64,000 nt of DNA from Dermatophagoides farinae (Eukaryota; Arthropoda; Arachnida; Sarcoptiformes; Pyroglyphidae). The notes below the pieces were generated by a model. That model worked only from the letters and a program-made list of their open reading frames with translations. It searched no databases and was not told the origin of the DNA. The DNA is taken from contig NC_134677.1 of assembly GCF_024713945.1 (NCBI RefSeq), positions 558,001-622,000 on the forward strand, in the 5' to 3' direction. Made by a program: the position numbers and the translations under genes. Shown in pieces: positions 35,510-50,893 of the stretch; position 1 is the stretch's first letter; each line of letters begins with the position of its first letter.

Positions 35510-35647
35510 GTTCGTTGGTACTTGCAGAATCTTTTTTTTTCGCTGAAAAAAAAGCCAATATTTTGAATCATATCGATGTAACCATTGAATTTCTGTTCAC
35601 TAAAAGCGTATGATGATCATGATTAAAACGATCGTTCGTTCAACGAT

Positions 35648-35655
<8 letters not shown>

Positions 35656-35701
<46 letters not shown>
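35656..35701. repeat. T46 homopolymer
   Basis: A run of 46 consecutive T, the longest homopolymer in the window. It could be the reverse-complement poly-A tail of a retroposed transcript or a replication-slippage product. No target-site duplication or upstream retroelement body was recognised. Confidence 0.9.
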
Positions 35702-35702
<1 letters not shown>

Positions 35703-36058
35703 ATCTTCTCAATCTCTTTTAGTATGAGTGATATTTAGGTGTTTGTTTTTTTTTCATCATTTCTCGCCACTTCCAATCACCACCACCACCACCACCCCAT
35801 TCAATTTCAATTTTTTTTTATTATATGGATCAATGCTTTTATCTAAATTAATTGAATGAATGTGTTGAAAATTGATTCACGGGAAAAATTGCTGTCTAGA
35901 TCCTAGATCCTTAAAATTGAAATTGAATTAATCACCCATATATGGTTGTTATCAATCAAAAGTGTGTATTAATACGTGCAGAAAATTTCAAAATTTATCG
36001 TTTTTCGATTTTTTTTTTGGCTAAAGAAAAATTTCTTGAAAAAATTTTCTTCACTCAG

Positions 36059-36157
36059 TTGATGATATATGAAGGCGATGGTGATTCAATTCAATTTTTA
36101 TCGGATATTTCAATGTCCCAAATCGACAATTTGATCAATCGTGATGGATTCGATTGA
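36059..36157 (+). other. possible isolated terminal exon (weak)
   Basis: After a T-rich stretch ending TTCACTCAG, a 33-codon frame runs to a TGA at 36157. It encodes IYEGDGDSIQFLSD followed by an acidic end containing SQIDNLINRDGFD. Unlike neighbouring frames it has balanced amino-acid use and no repeat. No partner exon or polyadenylation site was firmly found and the sequence is not recognised. It may be chance. Confidence 0.2.
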
Positions 36158-39100
36158 AAATCAAGTACTCCCTATAGAGATTCCATATTGAGTGAGACAC
36201 ACGGAGAGAGAGAGAGATTAATTTCTTTTAAATTGAATTGAATCCCAAAAAAAACGTTGTTGAAATTAATTAACAACCCAAAAACCCCTTCTCTGTCCTT
36301 TTTTGCTCAATGTCAATTTGAGATCAAGAAAAAAACGGTTGACAATTTTATTCTCTCTTTTTTTGCAATGAAAACAAAATTCCAGTGAATTAAAACTTGG
36401 CAATTAGTGGCACACACCCACACCAACTGACACACACACACACCCGTTGCCGTTGTCGTTGTCTAAAGAATAAACAAACTAACCACAGGAATAAAACTAA
36501 ACTAAACATCGGACGGAAATTAGCTCAAAACATACACACAAAGTCAATGACAACGACAACAACAACAACCATCGAAGCAAAACCAAATGAGATGACAATT
36601 TTTGTATGTATATAGTTTGTATCTGTGTGTGTTTGTTCGTTGATAATGATGATGACAATTTTTGTAGTTTGAAATTTTTTTTTTCACATGCTGTGCGATG
36701 CTCTGAAATGAAATCAAATTTTTTTTTCTTCTTCTTCATGATAATGATGATGATGATGATGAACCGCGCCCAACGGTGGCGTCACTGTCCATGAATTTTT
36801 TTTTTTTGATTTTGTTTGACGATTTGGTTGGTTGATTTGAAAACGGTTTTTTTTTATTTTTTCATTGCTGGCCAGATTTTCTCTTTTGTCTTTTGTGCTG
36901 ATTAGGATTATCCTGTTTATGGCTGTAAATCCGAAATCGAAAAACAAATCGAATGGAATGGAATGAAAATTGTTTCAAAAAACAAGAAGCCAGAAGCCAA
37001 CAAAATCAGAAGAAAAAAAGAAAGAAAGATAAAAACTGAATGAAATAAACGACTTTCATCCATTTTTCGTCGCTGTCGTCGTCGTCGTTTTTCGCTTGTT
37101 TGTTTCGTTTCGTTTCATATCATAAAATTGCATGTATCTTTTGTGTGTGTGTGTGTATGTGAGATTCAATCTCCATTTTTTTGTTTTGTTTTGCTTGTTT
37201 TTTTCTTGCTTTAGTCTGGCCCGTTTGTTGTTGTTGTTGTTGTTGTTTGTTTGTTTACGATAATGCACCTCAATTTCCGCCTGACATTCATCGACCAGAA
37301 AGAAAAACCCCGACTGAATAACAACGGCGACAGGATCCAAAAATATCAGCATAGAAGCGATGACAGCCAAAAATGATGATGATGATGATGATGTTAATGT
37401 AACAACAATCATACGACGACGAATTCGGTACTAGAATTCTGTGAACGGGTTTTCACATGATGATGATTCTTGGTATTCGATCTTGTTTCGTTTTTTCAAT
37501 CAATTTTATTATATAACCAACCAACGAACCGACAGATCGACAGAATCTCGGTTATATTTGATGATTGAATAACACACACACACACATTTATCTGATGATC
37601 ATCATTGATGTTGGTTGATTCTGGTTATTATTGATGATGATGTGTAATTGGTGGTGGTCTCGTGATCATCATCATCATCCATTGAAAATAGCCAAGCCCG
37701 GTACAAAAAAAAACGAAAATTTTGCCGAACAACAATCTGACAATGGATCGATATAATATACACGACGACAACGACAACGACGACGACGACGATGGCGGCG
37801 GGTGTTAAAGCATAAAGATTGACTTTTACTGATAAACACACACACACACACACACACACCATCATCACATCATCAACCATATACCACCACCACCACCAAC
37901 ACCACCAAATTTATTGATAGAAAGATAGAATTTTTTCAACATTCAATGATGACATAACAGAACCGAAAATGAATTTGATGATGCCAAAAACAACAACAAC
38001 GACAACACGAGGCCAAACAAACTAATAGGCTTATAGATCAGTTGATGATGATGGTGATGATGATGATGATGGAAAAACGACAAACGAACGACAACAAACC
38101 AAGTGTGAACAACAACAACAACAACAACAATAACCGACTTTATTTTTCGATAACCGAACCAAATGTTTTACGAATGTTGATGTTGATGATGAGGTGGGTG
38201 GCGGAGATGAGAAAAAAAAACCCAATGATTTCTAAAAATGTGTGACTTTTCCATTGAAAAACAAAACACACAGAGAAGAAAAAAAAATTTTCTGACAATA
38301 ACAGCAATGCATGCATGGAATGGTGATAAAATAATCAACACGAGACACGTGTCCTTAAGTCAACGTCGTCGTCGTCGATGATGATGATGATAATTTCGTT
38401 GGTGTGTGTGTATGGAATTCAATTTTCGATTCGATTCGATTTTTTTTGTTGTTGTAGTTAATTTTCCTTTTTTTTTATTCCAAAGAAGAATTCAGCCATT
38501 CTTTTCATCATAATCTCTTTTATATTAGCATTTTTTTTTCTTTTCTTCTTCTCTTTCGATTCAATTTGATGATGATGATGACAATTTTTTTTTCAAAAAA
38601 TTTTTTATCACCACCAACAAAATGGCCGTTTGTTTCCCAAAAAAAAAATTATGGCCCATAATTTGTCCATTGTCCAATTTTTATATATTTTACAAATGAA
38701 TAGAATCATTGCTGGATGATAAATTTTATCATCATCATTTTGTTTGGTGTAATGTCACCTGTTTATATATTTCGAAAAAAAAAGAAAAACAAAACCCCAT
38801 TGCATAGGGAAAAACAATATATATTCAAGAAGATGGAAAACAAAAGATAAAAGCCAGGAGAATGTGATTCCCTATCACCCAATCTCTATCTGTGAAACGA
38901 TCTTGAGATATATAAAATTTTGCCATAATCTTCATCATTTTCAGTTTTTTTTAATCTGCATACATTTTGCATTTTGCATTTTTGCCCGTTGTAGGAAAAT
39001 TGGCTTTTTTTTCGGCCAATTTTCCATCATCAAATTCAGTAAAGATCAGCAAGAAAAGAAAAAAAAAACTGAAACTCAGAAAATTTGAATAAAGACAATC

Positions 39101-40778
39101 TTCATTTCTTATCATTTGGCCAATCTCTCTTTTTTTCATTCTCACTGAGTGAATAAATGAATGAATGAATTCGTCACTGACTACAACGACAACGACAACG
39201 ACAATCTTAGGTTGTTTTGGATCCCATTTTTTTTTTCTCATTTTAATTCATTCAGATATCATCTTTATCATCATTTGCATAACATGAGTCTTTCTCTCTC
39301 CATCACCCACGTCGTCGTCGTCGTCGTTGTCTTTTTTTTCTGGTTGCCTGTCTGTTGTGTCATGTGATTATATACCATTGATGATGATGATGATGATGGA
39401 AAGTGGACGGAAAAATTAAAATTAAGGAAAAAAAATTATCGACTGAAAAAAAATAATAATACGATGGTGGTGGTGGTAGTAGTGGTATTATGATGACAAT
39501 GATTTTTTTTTTGTTTGTTTTGTTTATTCGTTTATATGCAAATGACGTTAATGTTGTTGTTGATTCGTAAACATTATCGTTATTATTATGTCACGTCCAT
39601 GATTCTGGATGATGATGTGTTCAATAATAATTAAACATTGATTAAATCTTGATCTTTATCCTTTTTTTCAGTTTTTTTTTTTGACTTAACATTTGACATT
39701 ATCGGACCAAAGTGCAGCAGCAGCAGCAGGAGAAGAAAATTTGAATATTTTATCTTGCATAAATTAAGTCGTTATGTGTGGCATAAATACCACGTACACA
39801 CTGTGAATGAAAATTGAATTCGGTAATGTGTCCAAAAAATGATGATGATTAGATGATGTTTTTGGATGGAGATTTTTTTTTTTTTTTGAAACAAAATACC
39901 TCGTGTTTTGAACCATATGAAATAAAATTCAATCAGATCGAAATAGCCTATGGATCAAAATAGATTCGAATGTGTTGATGATTTTTTTGTTGTTGTTGTT
40001 GTTGTTTTTCCATCGTCATTCATCCAAATTGACAAATCAACTACGGTATGAATTTTTTTTTTCGTTTTCATCTTCAAGAATTTGTTCATTTGATGAATTC
40101 TGGATGTTTTCATTTTCATTTTTTTCTTTTTTTTTCATCAATTGAAATGCACACGCGAGCAACCAAGAAAAAAAAACGAAACGAAACGAAATGAAAAAAA
40201 AAATCCAAAAGCCACAAATCAACTACAAGTTCTATTCGCATTCCATTTCGGAATACATTTCATTTCATTCATAAAGTGAGAATAATAAACCATGACATTA
40301 AAAAAACTGATTCCACCGAAATATTGTGTTGAATATCGTCGTAGTCGTCGTCGTTTTTTTATTTTCGCTCAGAATATATTGGAATTGGACATGGTGCTGC
40401 TGTTGTTGGTGGTGAAAAAAAAAAAATATTTACAGCTGTCATATGGAGATGGAATGTTTGCGTTTTTTTTTATTCATTCATTCATTCATTCAATTCATTT
40501 TCAATCTTGCTGAATTTTTTTTTGCTTCTTTTAAATACTTTTAGAGATTAATAAACCACCATTGTCGTCGTCGTCGTCGTCGTCCGTTTTTTTTTCATGA
40601 TCGGTGTATGCAGAATTCTTTTCATTGGAAAAAAATGAATTTTTTTTTCATTTTCATTTTCTGGGTGTTAAATTCCGTTCCGAATTTTTTTTTCTTCATC
40701 ATTTTCTTCTTGCCCATTCGCCATTGAAATTGTAACCGAATATTTTCTCTTTTTTACTGTTTTGAAAGATTATGTTTT

Positions 40779-40812
<34 letters not shown>

Positions 40813-43800
40813 GGTCCGTTTAAATATTCCAAAAATGTATGTTCATCATCGCTGTGTTTATTTAGTCAAGAAGAAAAAATTCTTATTGTGAATTTTACCA
40901 GTGCAAAAAAAAAAAAAAGAAAAAACAAGAGCTATAACCATATACCATATATCTCTCTCTCTCTCTCCCATTCTCCATCGTGTTAATTTATCTCTCTCTC
41001 ATTCACTATGGTTGTTGTTGTTTTCGAGAATTATGCTCCATACACACACACACAACATTATTGAAAAATAATGATAGACAGATCTCTCTAGATTCTTCTT
41101 CGATTTGTACAGAATATTCTCCCTTTGTGTGTGTGTGTGTGTGTATCATTCATTTATTTTTTGTTTGTGGTTTTAGTGGTTGTACAGCAGAACCTGAAAA
41201 AAAATTCTTTTTTTTTTAGCCATAAAAAAACATCATATAAAAAATGAGTATGCAAAAAAAAAAGAAAAAAATTCTGGAATCCACCACACACTCAAGTTGT
41301 GTGTGTGTGTGTGTGTGTGTGTGAAAAAGGCTATAAATCATTTCAGCAGAGAGAGAGAAAAAAAAAATTCTTTTCATTCTATGATCTTTGGGTCGGTCGT
41401 TCGGTTGGTTGTTGTTGTTGTTGTGGTTGTGGTTCAACTACGATGATGATGATAATCGGGTTCTCAACCCAGAAATTTTTTTTTTCATATATTCAAAATT
41501 GTAAAAAAATAAAAAATAAAATTAGCGTGCAACAATAACAACTTTGGATCATTTGTGAATTTTTTTTTCCATTCATTCATTCATTCATTCGTTTTAACAA
41601 TTTGAATGAATCGAAAATCCTTTTCTCCCTCTCTCTCCCTGTGTGTGTGTGTGTGTGTTTGCGGTTATTATGATGATCATCATCATCTCATGCGGTCTAG
41701 TGAAAATCTGTTATGCGGTATTTCTTTTTTTTCTTCTTCTGTTTTGTTTTGTTTGAACCACCACACACACACAATAACCGATGAATAATAACCATCATCA
41801 TCATCATTGAAAGAATAATTTTCGGTTTATTAGATTTGTGAATTTTCTTATTTTCTTCCCACTTATACGCACTCAGGAATATATTTATATATACAGACAA
41901 TTAATTTTGAGATATGCAACGCATACAACAAGAATAGGAATTGTTGAATTTATGATGAAATATCGCGTAAAAAAAGGCAAACAGAAAAAAGAATGTTGTT
42001 TGTCTGTCTATTAATAACCATAGTGTGGTTTGCTTGATGGTTTTTCAATTATGGAATCATTCACACACACACACTTGGTGTTAAATTTTTTTTTTTTTTT
42101 ATTTAAAGAATTATGTTTCATTGTGAATTAATGAATGTTGTTGTTGTTGTTGTTGTTTTTTTTCTGGATCTTTGGATCAACCATTAAGCCTTTCTAATGA
42201 TAATGATTCTGGAATCGTTATCATCATCATCATCAAATGAAGAATTTGTCAACATAAAAACAAAAACATATGTTGTTTGTAACACAATTGATTGGCTTTG
42301 TTTGTTTATTTGTTTGTAATTCCATGTTTGATAGTTGGCAATTAATCCACTAATATAGAACATCATCAATGATCATGATGCCAGAATTCTGGCCATTCAT
42401 TTGATCATTGATTCTGTGTGTGTGTGCGCGCGTATTCAATGCTTAATGGCGTCATGGTATATTTTTTTCCACTACATCTGCTGCTGTTTGATTTGACGTT
42501 CAAACGTGATTTTTTTTTGCCTTTTTAGTTTCATCGAAAAAAATGGAAATGGATAAAAAACAAGTGTATATCGCACACAGAAAACAAGGACATGACAACG
42601 GAATGAAATTACAAAATGTCAAAATGTTGTACAACAACAACGATGACAATGAATGACAACGATGAGCTTGTCGAAATTTATTGGTGATAAATCAGTGTTA
42701 TTAACCATGACCGCGTGGATTGTGTGACAAGCAAAAAAAAAAACGAAAGTCAATTCGACACATCGAGTGATCATGACGATCATGATTATCATTGCCGTTA
42801 AGAGTATGGTTTTTTTTTTGTTCAATTATTAAATACCACTACCATTTATAGTAGTGCTAGATTTTCGTTTGAACAAGCGAAAAAAAAAATCTAATCATCG
42901 ACAACGATTCACCATCGATGATCATGATGATGATCATGAGAGGATCATTAGATCCACATAGAGAGAGGGAGAGAGAGAGAGATTTTGATTATGAGCGAAA
43001 CAAATTTGTTTCAAAAAAAAAAAATTTGGTAATTGAAAAAAATGGTGATAAAGAATTTGTTCGGTTTTTTTTCCATTCTCTCTCTGTGTGTGTGTGTGTA
43101 AAAATTACCATGACGTTGAATAATTCTGATTCTGTGTGTGTGTTTTTTCTTCTTTTTCTTCGTTACAGAATCAGCCTATAGACACTATCATAGAATATTC
43201 ATTCATTGAAAATTTTCGTGTGTGTGTATGATCATTGCGTGTTATAGAAAATTTGTCAATTCCAATGACGACGATGATGATGATGATGACAAGAACGGTT
43301 TTTATTATTATGATCAAACGATAATGATCATCATCGTATGATCATCATCAGTTTGTCAATTTGAAGCTTTTCTTCATTGTCCAATGAATACCATTTACAC
43401 ACACCCGTTTTCATTGTTCGATGGCAACAAAAAAAAAATTAATTAAACACACACACACACACACAAACACCGAAACGGGTAGACTTTTATTTTGAAACAA
43501 GCAAAAAAAAAAATTTTTTTTTTTTTTTTTGGTAATTCCTGACTGTGAGCATTCGATTATTCTTTATGATGATAGGTAGATAGTTTAGTTGGAATATTCT
43601 CTTTCATATCTTTTTTATTCTTGTTCCTGAATTCCTCCTCCATTGTCATCACCATCATCATCATCATATATTATCCTCGAAATGAAAATGAAAATGGGCA
43701 GAAAAAAGAAAAAATCCACTGCTGATGGTGAAGGTGGTGAACTATGAACATGCTGCTGATTATTATTATCAAATGATGATGATGATGATGATGATGAAAA

Positions 43801-46800
43801 ATAATTAAAAAAGAAAAAGATCCTGGTATATAAGAAAATGATGAGATTAATGAGTTTTTGGCCTGGTTTTTTTTTTAATCATCACATCTAATTAAATTTC
43901 ATTATCCAAATCTTTTGATGATGATGATGATGATGGTGGTGGATTCCTATGGATGCATTTTTTTAATATGAAAAGAAAGAAAAAAAAACGAAAAACATTC
44001 GTTCTGTATTATATGGATGATTTCTTATTTTATTTTTTTTTTTATTGAAGGACATGGCAGGCTCTTCCGTGTGGCCTTTGTTCATGTTTGAATGATTATC
44101 ATCATTGTGGTGGTGGTGGTGGTGGTGGTGATGGCAATGGAAATTTTTATTTTCTCGTTTTTTTCGTTGTTGTTGTTGTTGTTTTTTGATCAGTTATACC
44201 TGTGTGTGTGTGTGGTAATTAATCGTTCAATTAATTAATTGATGATAAAAATTAATTTTTCCACTCATTATCATCATCATCATTATTATTATTATTGTTT
44301 GATGGCTGTGATTGTGTTATAATCAAACTAAATTTGTCATGGACAATTGAATTTTGTTCATTTTTTTCGATTTTGATTTTGATTGATACTAAGGATGGAT
44401 AAAAACCAGGAATTCTGATTGCCACACCACATATTTGGCCACAACAACAAAAAAAATGAATTTGTTGTCGCCACCACACACACAGATGTTTCCACAACTT
44501 GTTTCATTTCCATTTCAATTCCTATTTGATCCATCTTTTTTTGTCTTTTTGTCGTTGATATTTGTTGTCGATGATGATGATGATGATGATCCGATTGAAT
44601 TTAGAAATCAGAATTTACCATAATCATCAAACAAGCTGTTACAAGTTTGTATCAATTTCAATGGTGAATGGAAATCTGTTGTACACAAACAAACACACAT
44701 GGACAGAGTCTATTAAAATTGAAATCTATTTCATAGTTGTTTGTTCCTGAACATTGGTGATTCAGGTATTTTTGTTGATTAAAAGTTTTTTTTTGGCCAC
44801 CATTTTGGTTTGTTTATCAATTTAGATGCAAATCAGATCGGGATTGAATGACAACAACAAAAAAAAACAGCAGCAGCAGCCAGTAGGATTTTATTTCTGA
44901 TTTAGAAAGTAAAGTTTTTGTCCAATTGAAACAATTTTCATTTTTTTCGTGTGTATGTGATGTTTGGTTTTCTCGATCTCACTCTCTCCATTCTGGTTAC
45001 ATTTGATGATGAACCAGAAAACGAAATAAAGTGAAATGAAATGAAATTTACAAATTGCTCTGAAATGATCATCATTATTAAATAATGATGATTTTTTTTT
45101 CGTTTTCTTTTCATCATTTCCATCATTTTATTGATCGATGATGATGATTACTGCGGTGGTGGTGGTCCATTCAAATATATAAATCGGAGAGAAAAAAAAA
45201 TTCCAATTCGTGTAGCATCTAGCGATCCATATAACAATAGATTTTTTTTTTCAAAGGTTAATTGAAAAAAAAACAAATTGGCAAAAACGAAATGAATGAA
45301 TGAATGAATAAACGTTTTTATCTATCTACTTGGTGGGGTATGATGTGTCCATGTGTTTGTTTATCTATTTTTTTCTATTTCGACTGCTGCTGCTGATGAT
45401 GATGATGATGATTGAGCATCGGCGGCGGCTATTTTCAAAAAATGCAACAATTTTTTTTTTCTTATCTCCCACTATAAACGTTTTGTTTATAATTTTCATT
45501 CCATCTCATAGATTAATGATCATCGTTTACTGCCCATTTTATACCCCCTTGTCCCCACCTCTCTTTTCGATTCAATTTTTTGATTTGATTTTATTTGATT
45601 CGATTTTTTTTTCTTTTGTTATTTTTGTTTGTCTGTCCGGTATATTATTATTATTATTGTGTGTGTGTGTGTTTAAATAGTTGCCTTCAACATTTAGGAC
45701 ATTTCTTTTTTTTTTTTTTTTTTTTGATCATGAACATCACATCGTCTTCTTCTTCTTCTTCGTTTTCTTTGTTTGAATGATTATTTTTGAACACACACAC
45801 ACAAGCACATTATCTATCGCATTCAATTCCTTTTTTTTTATTTGTATTCAGAAGCTATTAGAACCTAATCTGTCATCATTATCTATCACTATCTGTCTAT
45901 GTCTGTCATCCGGACAGATCAAAGAATAGTAGTTGTGTAGAATAGGAAAAAAAATTTTGATGATGATGGTGGTAGTAGTGGTGGTTGGGGATATTAGAGG
46001 GGGTGGTAAATAAATAAATATTTTCAGGCTACATTCACAACCTTTGTGAAATAATAATGTTGATGATGATGACACTTATGTCAAATTTAAGAAAAGGAAC
46101 AAAAAAAAAATTCTTGTAATATTCGTGTGGCTTACTACTACAAACACACACAAGAATATGTGTGCATAAATAAAATTCTCTGCTTTTTCGGTTTTTGTGT
46201 GTGTGGACAATTTTTTTTCAGCAAACCAAAAAAAAAAATTCAATATTTACCATCAGACCGATGCCATTAAGGAATTTATTTTCATCCAGTGTTGATTATT
46301 GAAAAAACTTAAAAAAAAAATTCAAAAATGAATTGTTGTTGTTGAATTTGATGCGCCAATAAAGCCATTGTTGTTGTTGTTGTTGTTCGATAAATTTGGT
46401 TATTAAAATTGAAAAAATGACGACGACCGCAAACCACCACCGCCACCACCAATATTCGATGATCCATCTTTGGCCATCATAACACTGTCTATGACTCTTT
46501 TTTTTTAGCTTTCTCTAATGCTGTATAATCATGATTGATGATTTCCATTGACATTTATCAAATACAAAACAAAGAAACAATGAAAGAAAGAAAAAAAAAC
46601 AGACAGAGAAAAAAATAAAATTCATTTGATCAATCGACAATGATCAATAATAACAACATTCACCATCACCATCATTATATGGTCTTCAGTGGTGATAAAT
46701 TTTTTTTTTTTTTTTTTTTGATAAAAAACCTCATCCATTCGTCCATTGTATGAATAATAATAAAAAAAAGTGATGCATTTCATTTAAAAAAAAATTGGAT

Positions 46801-47337
46801 TAAATATCCACACACGATCTTTTTCTTTTCTTCCCATTCAGCATGATGATGATGATCCATCGGAATTCAATTTGGACAAAAGATGACGATTTTTATCATT
46901 ATTGATCATCATCATTATCATTTCATAATTGAATTTAATCGTTCATCTAATTTTTTTCCTTTGGTTTGTATCGATTCCCGATTAGTAGTAGATCGATTGA
47001 TTGATTGAAAAATTTTTGAAAAAAAATTCTGTTCATTTTTTGTTTCATTTATATAAATGTATATGAATGATGATTGAATAGTAGTTTGATTGGCCATATT
47101 TGTAATTAGTCATCAATTAGCTTGACCTTTTTCCATTTTTTTTTTCGTTTAATTGTCCATAATGATGATACAGACACTGGCTGTGTTGAATGAATGATTG
47201 TTATTTTTTTTTTGTTGTCGATTACATAACTCTCCTGCTGTGTGTATGTTTGGGTTTTCGAGATAAATGTCGAGTGGTTGGATCTTATTTTTTTCCATTA
47301 TTTTTTGTTGTTGTCTTTCCAAATGAAAAATTACAAT

Positions 47338-47363
47338 TTCTCTCTCTCTCTCTCTCTCTCTCT
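47338..47363. repeat. (TC)n microsatellite
   Basis: Perfect CT/TC dinucleotide run of about 26 nt. Confidence 0.88.
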
Positions 47364-50300
47364 GGATTACAATGGTGCACCTTAATTCATCATCATAGAT
47401 GATGATGATCAATCGATCTATTGATTTATGATTGATTTTTTCGTTTTGTTTTGTTTTGTAGTTGCTTCAGTTCTCATCATCATCATCGATTGATTATTTT
47501 TGAAACACAATACATATTGTATTCGATCCTATTTCCACCTTAAATGTTTTTTTTTTTGGTCATAATATCGGTCGTCGTTTGTGTGTTGAATATTAATATT
47601 TATGCGTTTCTTCTGGATCGCTTTTCTGGATCACAAAATACCTTACCTTTTTTTCCAACATTTTCTAGTCCCGATTTTTTTTTAATAATAAAAATTTTCA
47701 ATCATTTTCTCTCCATTTTCATTTCAATTTCAATTTCAATTTGAACCGTCACATAGTGAACGACGATGACAATATATTCACGGCTTTGATCTCACCATCA
47801 TGATGATGATGATGATGATGACAATTTTTTTTTATTTCGTTAAATTCAAAAACATAATGTGTCCAGGTGTGCATATTGATGATGATGATGATGATGAAGG
47901 GAAAAATGCAATTTTTCCATTTCTACCTACCTATCTAATACTTTTGGAATGCCTAACACACACACACACACATACATGCATAATAATGTATGATCCTCTC
48001 TCTCTCTTTCTCTCTGGATCGAAACAGGGACAACAAAACAAAACAAAAAAAAACCCGAGCTCCTACTGTGTGTGTGTGTATATATAATGTAGAGCCTAGG
48101 CCCTAATGCTTGTTAGAACCAGAGAAAATTTTTTTTTTCTTTTTTGACCGGTATAATATGAATCTATATATATATAAATATACATTACATGTGAACCATC
48201 ATCGTTCCAAAACATGGTCCACGAACAAAAATCGAATAACTACCACGACGATGACTACGACGACGATACATCAAAAACCGCCATCAACAACAACAACAAC
48301 AACAACGAAAATCAAACCGATATGAACCGAATTAACTTATGGTTTTCGGTTTTATTTTTCCTCCACCTCCGTTTTAGAAATAATAATAAAAAAAAATCCT
48401 GAATAATGAACACAACAACAACAACAACCCAACCAATCCAATGCCAATTTCCCTACACACACACACATTTATTTCAGACCTTAATCTTTGTCCTTGTTTC
48501 ATTGCATTTCATTTCGTTTCTTTTGTTGTTGTCGTTGTTGTCCATCATCTAGATATATCCCTATGATGGAAAAAAAAGTTCATTGCACCGAAATACACAT
48601 TGCACGTTATTGTGAACGTTTTTTCTTTTTTTTTTTTTTGTTTTGTGTTCCAGTATTTTTCATTCAACAGAGTACTCAACAGTTTCACACACACAAATTG
48701 TACCGTGGATTTTTCTTTTCTATTCAGTTCAATTATAAATTGAATTTGATTTTTTTTTCTTTTTTGCTTTCCACTGGATTTTTTTTTCTCAATTCAAGGA
48801 GCACACACAGCATATTGATAATGATGTGGATGATGATGATGATGATGGTGACAAAACCACGATGACACACACCGGGGTATAAATATATGGACGACAAAAT
48901 ACGATGATGATGACGACGACGACGACGACCTTTGAGTTTTTTTTTCTAGATTTTCGTATTAAACCAACAGGCACTATTACAGTTCGTTTATGATATAAAC
49001 AGTGTGGCCATATTGTCGTTGGCATTTAGTTTTTATTTGCTGGTCTCGTTTGTTGGCCCATTCCCCAATAAATCTACAAGGTCAATATATCTGAATATAT
49101 AATGATGATTGCTGATCGATTAAACAGATCAATTTATTATTGCTATTTGAAATTAGAAGAAACCAAAAATTCAATTCAAGCAAATTGAAAAAGAGAATAA
49201 TTCACAGCAGCCACACACACACACAGTAGAAACTATTATTATCAATCTATCCAAAGTGAAGGTGTCATTTTTATTTTTTCACAGCTAAATTTTTTCCCTT
49301 TTCTCACTCATTGTGTGTGTGTGTGTGTATGTCGATTCATTCATTTATTCAAATTTTTGAAATAGAGAAATATCCCGCTGTATTACAGAGCTTTGGATAG
49401 ATAGATAGATAGATAGGTAGGAAGCCAAAATGAAGCAACAACAAAAGGAAAACTTCCGTTAATCGAGGTGTGATAGATCAGATCTAGATCGTTCGTTCGT
49501 TCGTTCTTTCGCTTTTTCGATGATATCACATGTATAGAAAATTACAAAAATGAAGAAGAAGGAAAAGAAAAACTGTACGAGACAACACCAAGGGGGTTTA
49601 CGTTGTTTCATTGTTGCCAGAAAAAAAATAGAAAAAAAAACTTGTCAAATAATCGCTGGACACTGCATGAGATTTTTTTTTCTCTTCATTTTCTGTGAAA
49701 AAAAACAAAATTTCTGTCACTTTTTTTTTATCCAAACTCTCACTATGTTCCACCAGTTTGTAACACCACCGTCAAGGTATTACAAAAAAAAAATCGATCT
49801 AAATAACTCTTCACACATTGGACACACCTTGTGGCTTGAATTCATTTGAATATTTCAAATAAACGGTGTTTGAGGTTTTCGTTTTTTTTGCTTTTTTTTA
49901 TGGACAACAAAATTTCGCTTACGGCCAGGGGTAAATTTATTTTTTTCCACAGAAAAGAAAAGAAAAGAATAACAGTTGTCATTTATTGACCTCGCATCAC
50001 TCATTCCATTTCATTTTTTTTTTATTTTGGTGAAATTTCTGTTGCTGCAATTTATTCACATGAAATGTGGACCACATTTATTTTACATTAATAAAAATCA
50101 TTCATTTGAATAATGTACACGTACACTCGTACACACACACCTACGAATGTCAAATGGAATTCAATTGAAAATACCTGGAGGAGATAATTTCGTTCGTTTG
50201 TTCCTGTGTGTTTATTTGTGATTCTGAAATAGACCTGACACTTTTTTTTACTCGTACTGAAAATCGATTATTCAATGGCAAATAATGTCAAAAAAATGGA

Positions 50301-50869
50301 AATAATTCTCATCATCACCATCATAAGCACGGTAACCAAAAAAAAACCACGGGAGATCGAAAATAATAACAAACTGACCACTAGTGTTTTCTTTTACTTC
50401 ACCACACACACTTTCCACTAATGAACATCAACATCACATTTATTGGACACAAACACGTTTTATGTTCTAAATCGGTTGGTTAAATTGTGAAATTTTCGTT
50501 ACGGTTAATTTTGTCTTTTGCGGTACGAAAAAAAATGCCCAATAATTCCTGGAGAATTTCAAGGTTAATGAATTCTGTGTGTGTGTGTGCGTGTTAAAGT
50601 TTTTGTTTCATGTAAATCAATAGATTGTATGTGAACAAAACAAAACAAAACAAAACGAAAAAAAACTGCAACCAATTAATCGGCCATAAATGAAAAGCTT
50701 TCATTTTCACTTTTATTTCTCCATTTCTATTCACAAAAAAAAATCTTTTCAACAACAACAAAAAAATTTTTTCATGAAAAGATTTGCAATAACAATGATG
50801 ATGATGATGATAATATTATTATTATGAAGCGATTAAACAAATACAATGGTGGCGTACATATGATTCGTG

Positions 50870-50893
50870 ATTCAATTCAATATTGAATTGAAT
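50870..50893. repeat. 24-bp perfect palindrome
   Basis: ATTCAATTCAAT followed directly by its reverse complement ATTGAATTGAAT. It runs into a second, overlapping palindrome centred on GAATTC (about 50886-50899). It is built from a pentamer-like AATTG/CAATT unit, so slippage is a simple origin. Confidence 0.9.

Noticed and set aside
35656-35701. T46 run as a proven retrotransposon tail
   Set aside because: No open reading frame, target-site duplication or element body seen next to it.
44252-44497. Minus-strand frame with a short non-repetitive segment (GVAIRIPGFYPSLVSIKI)
   Set aside because: No splice context, no homology recognised, and flanked by repeat translation on both sides.
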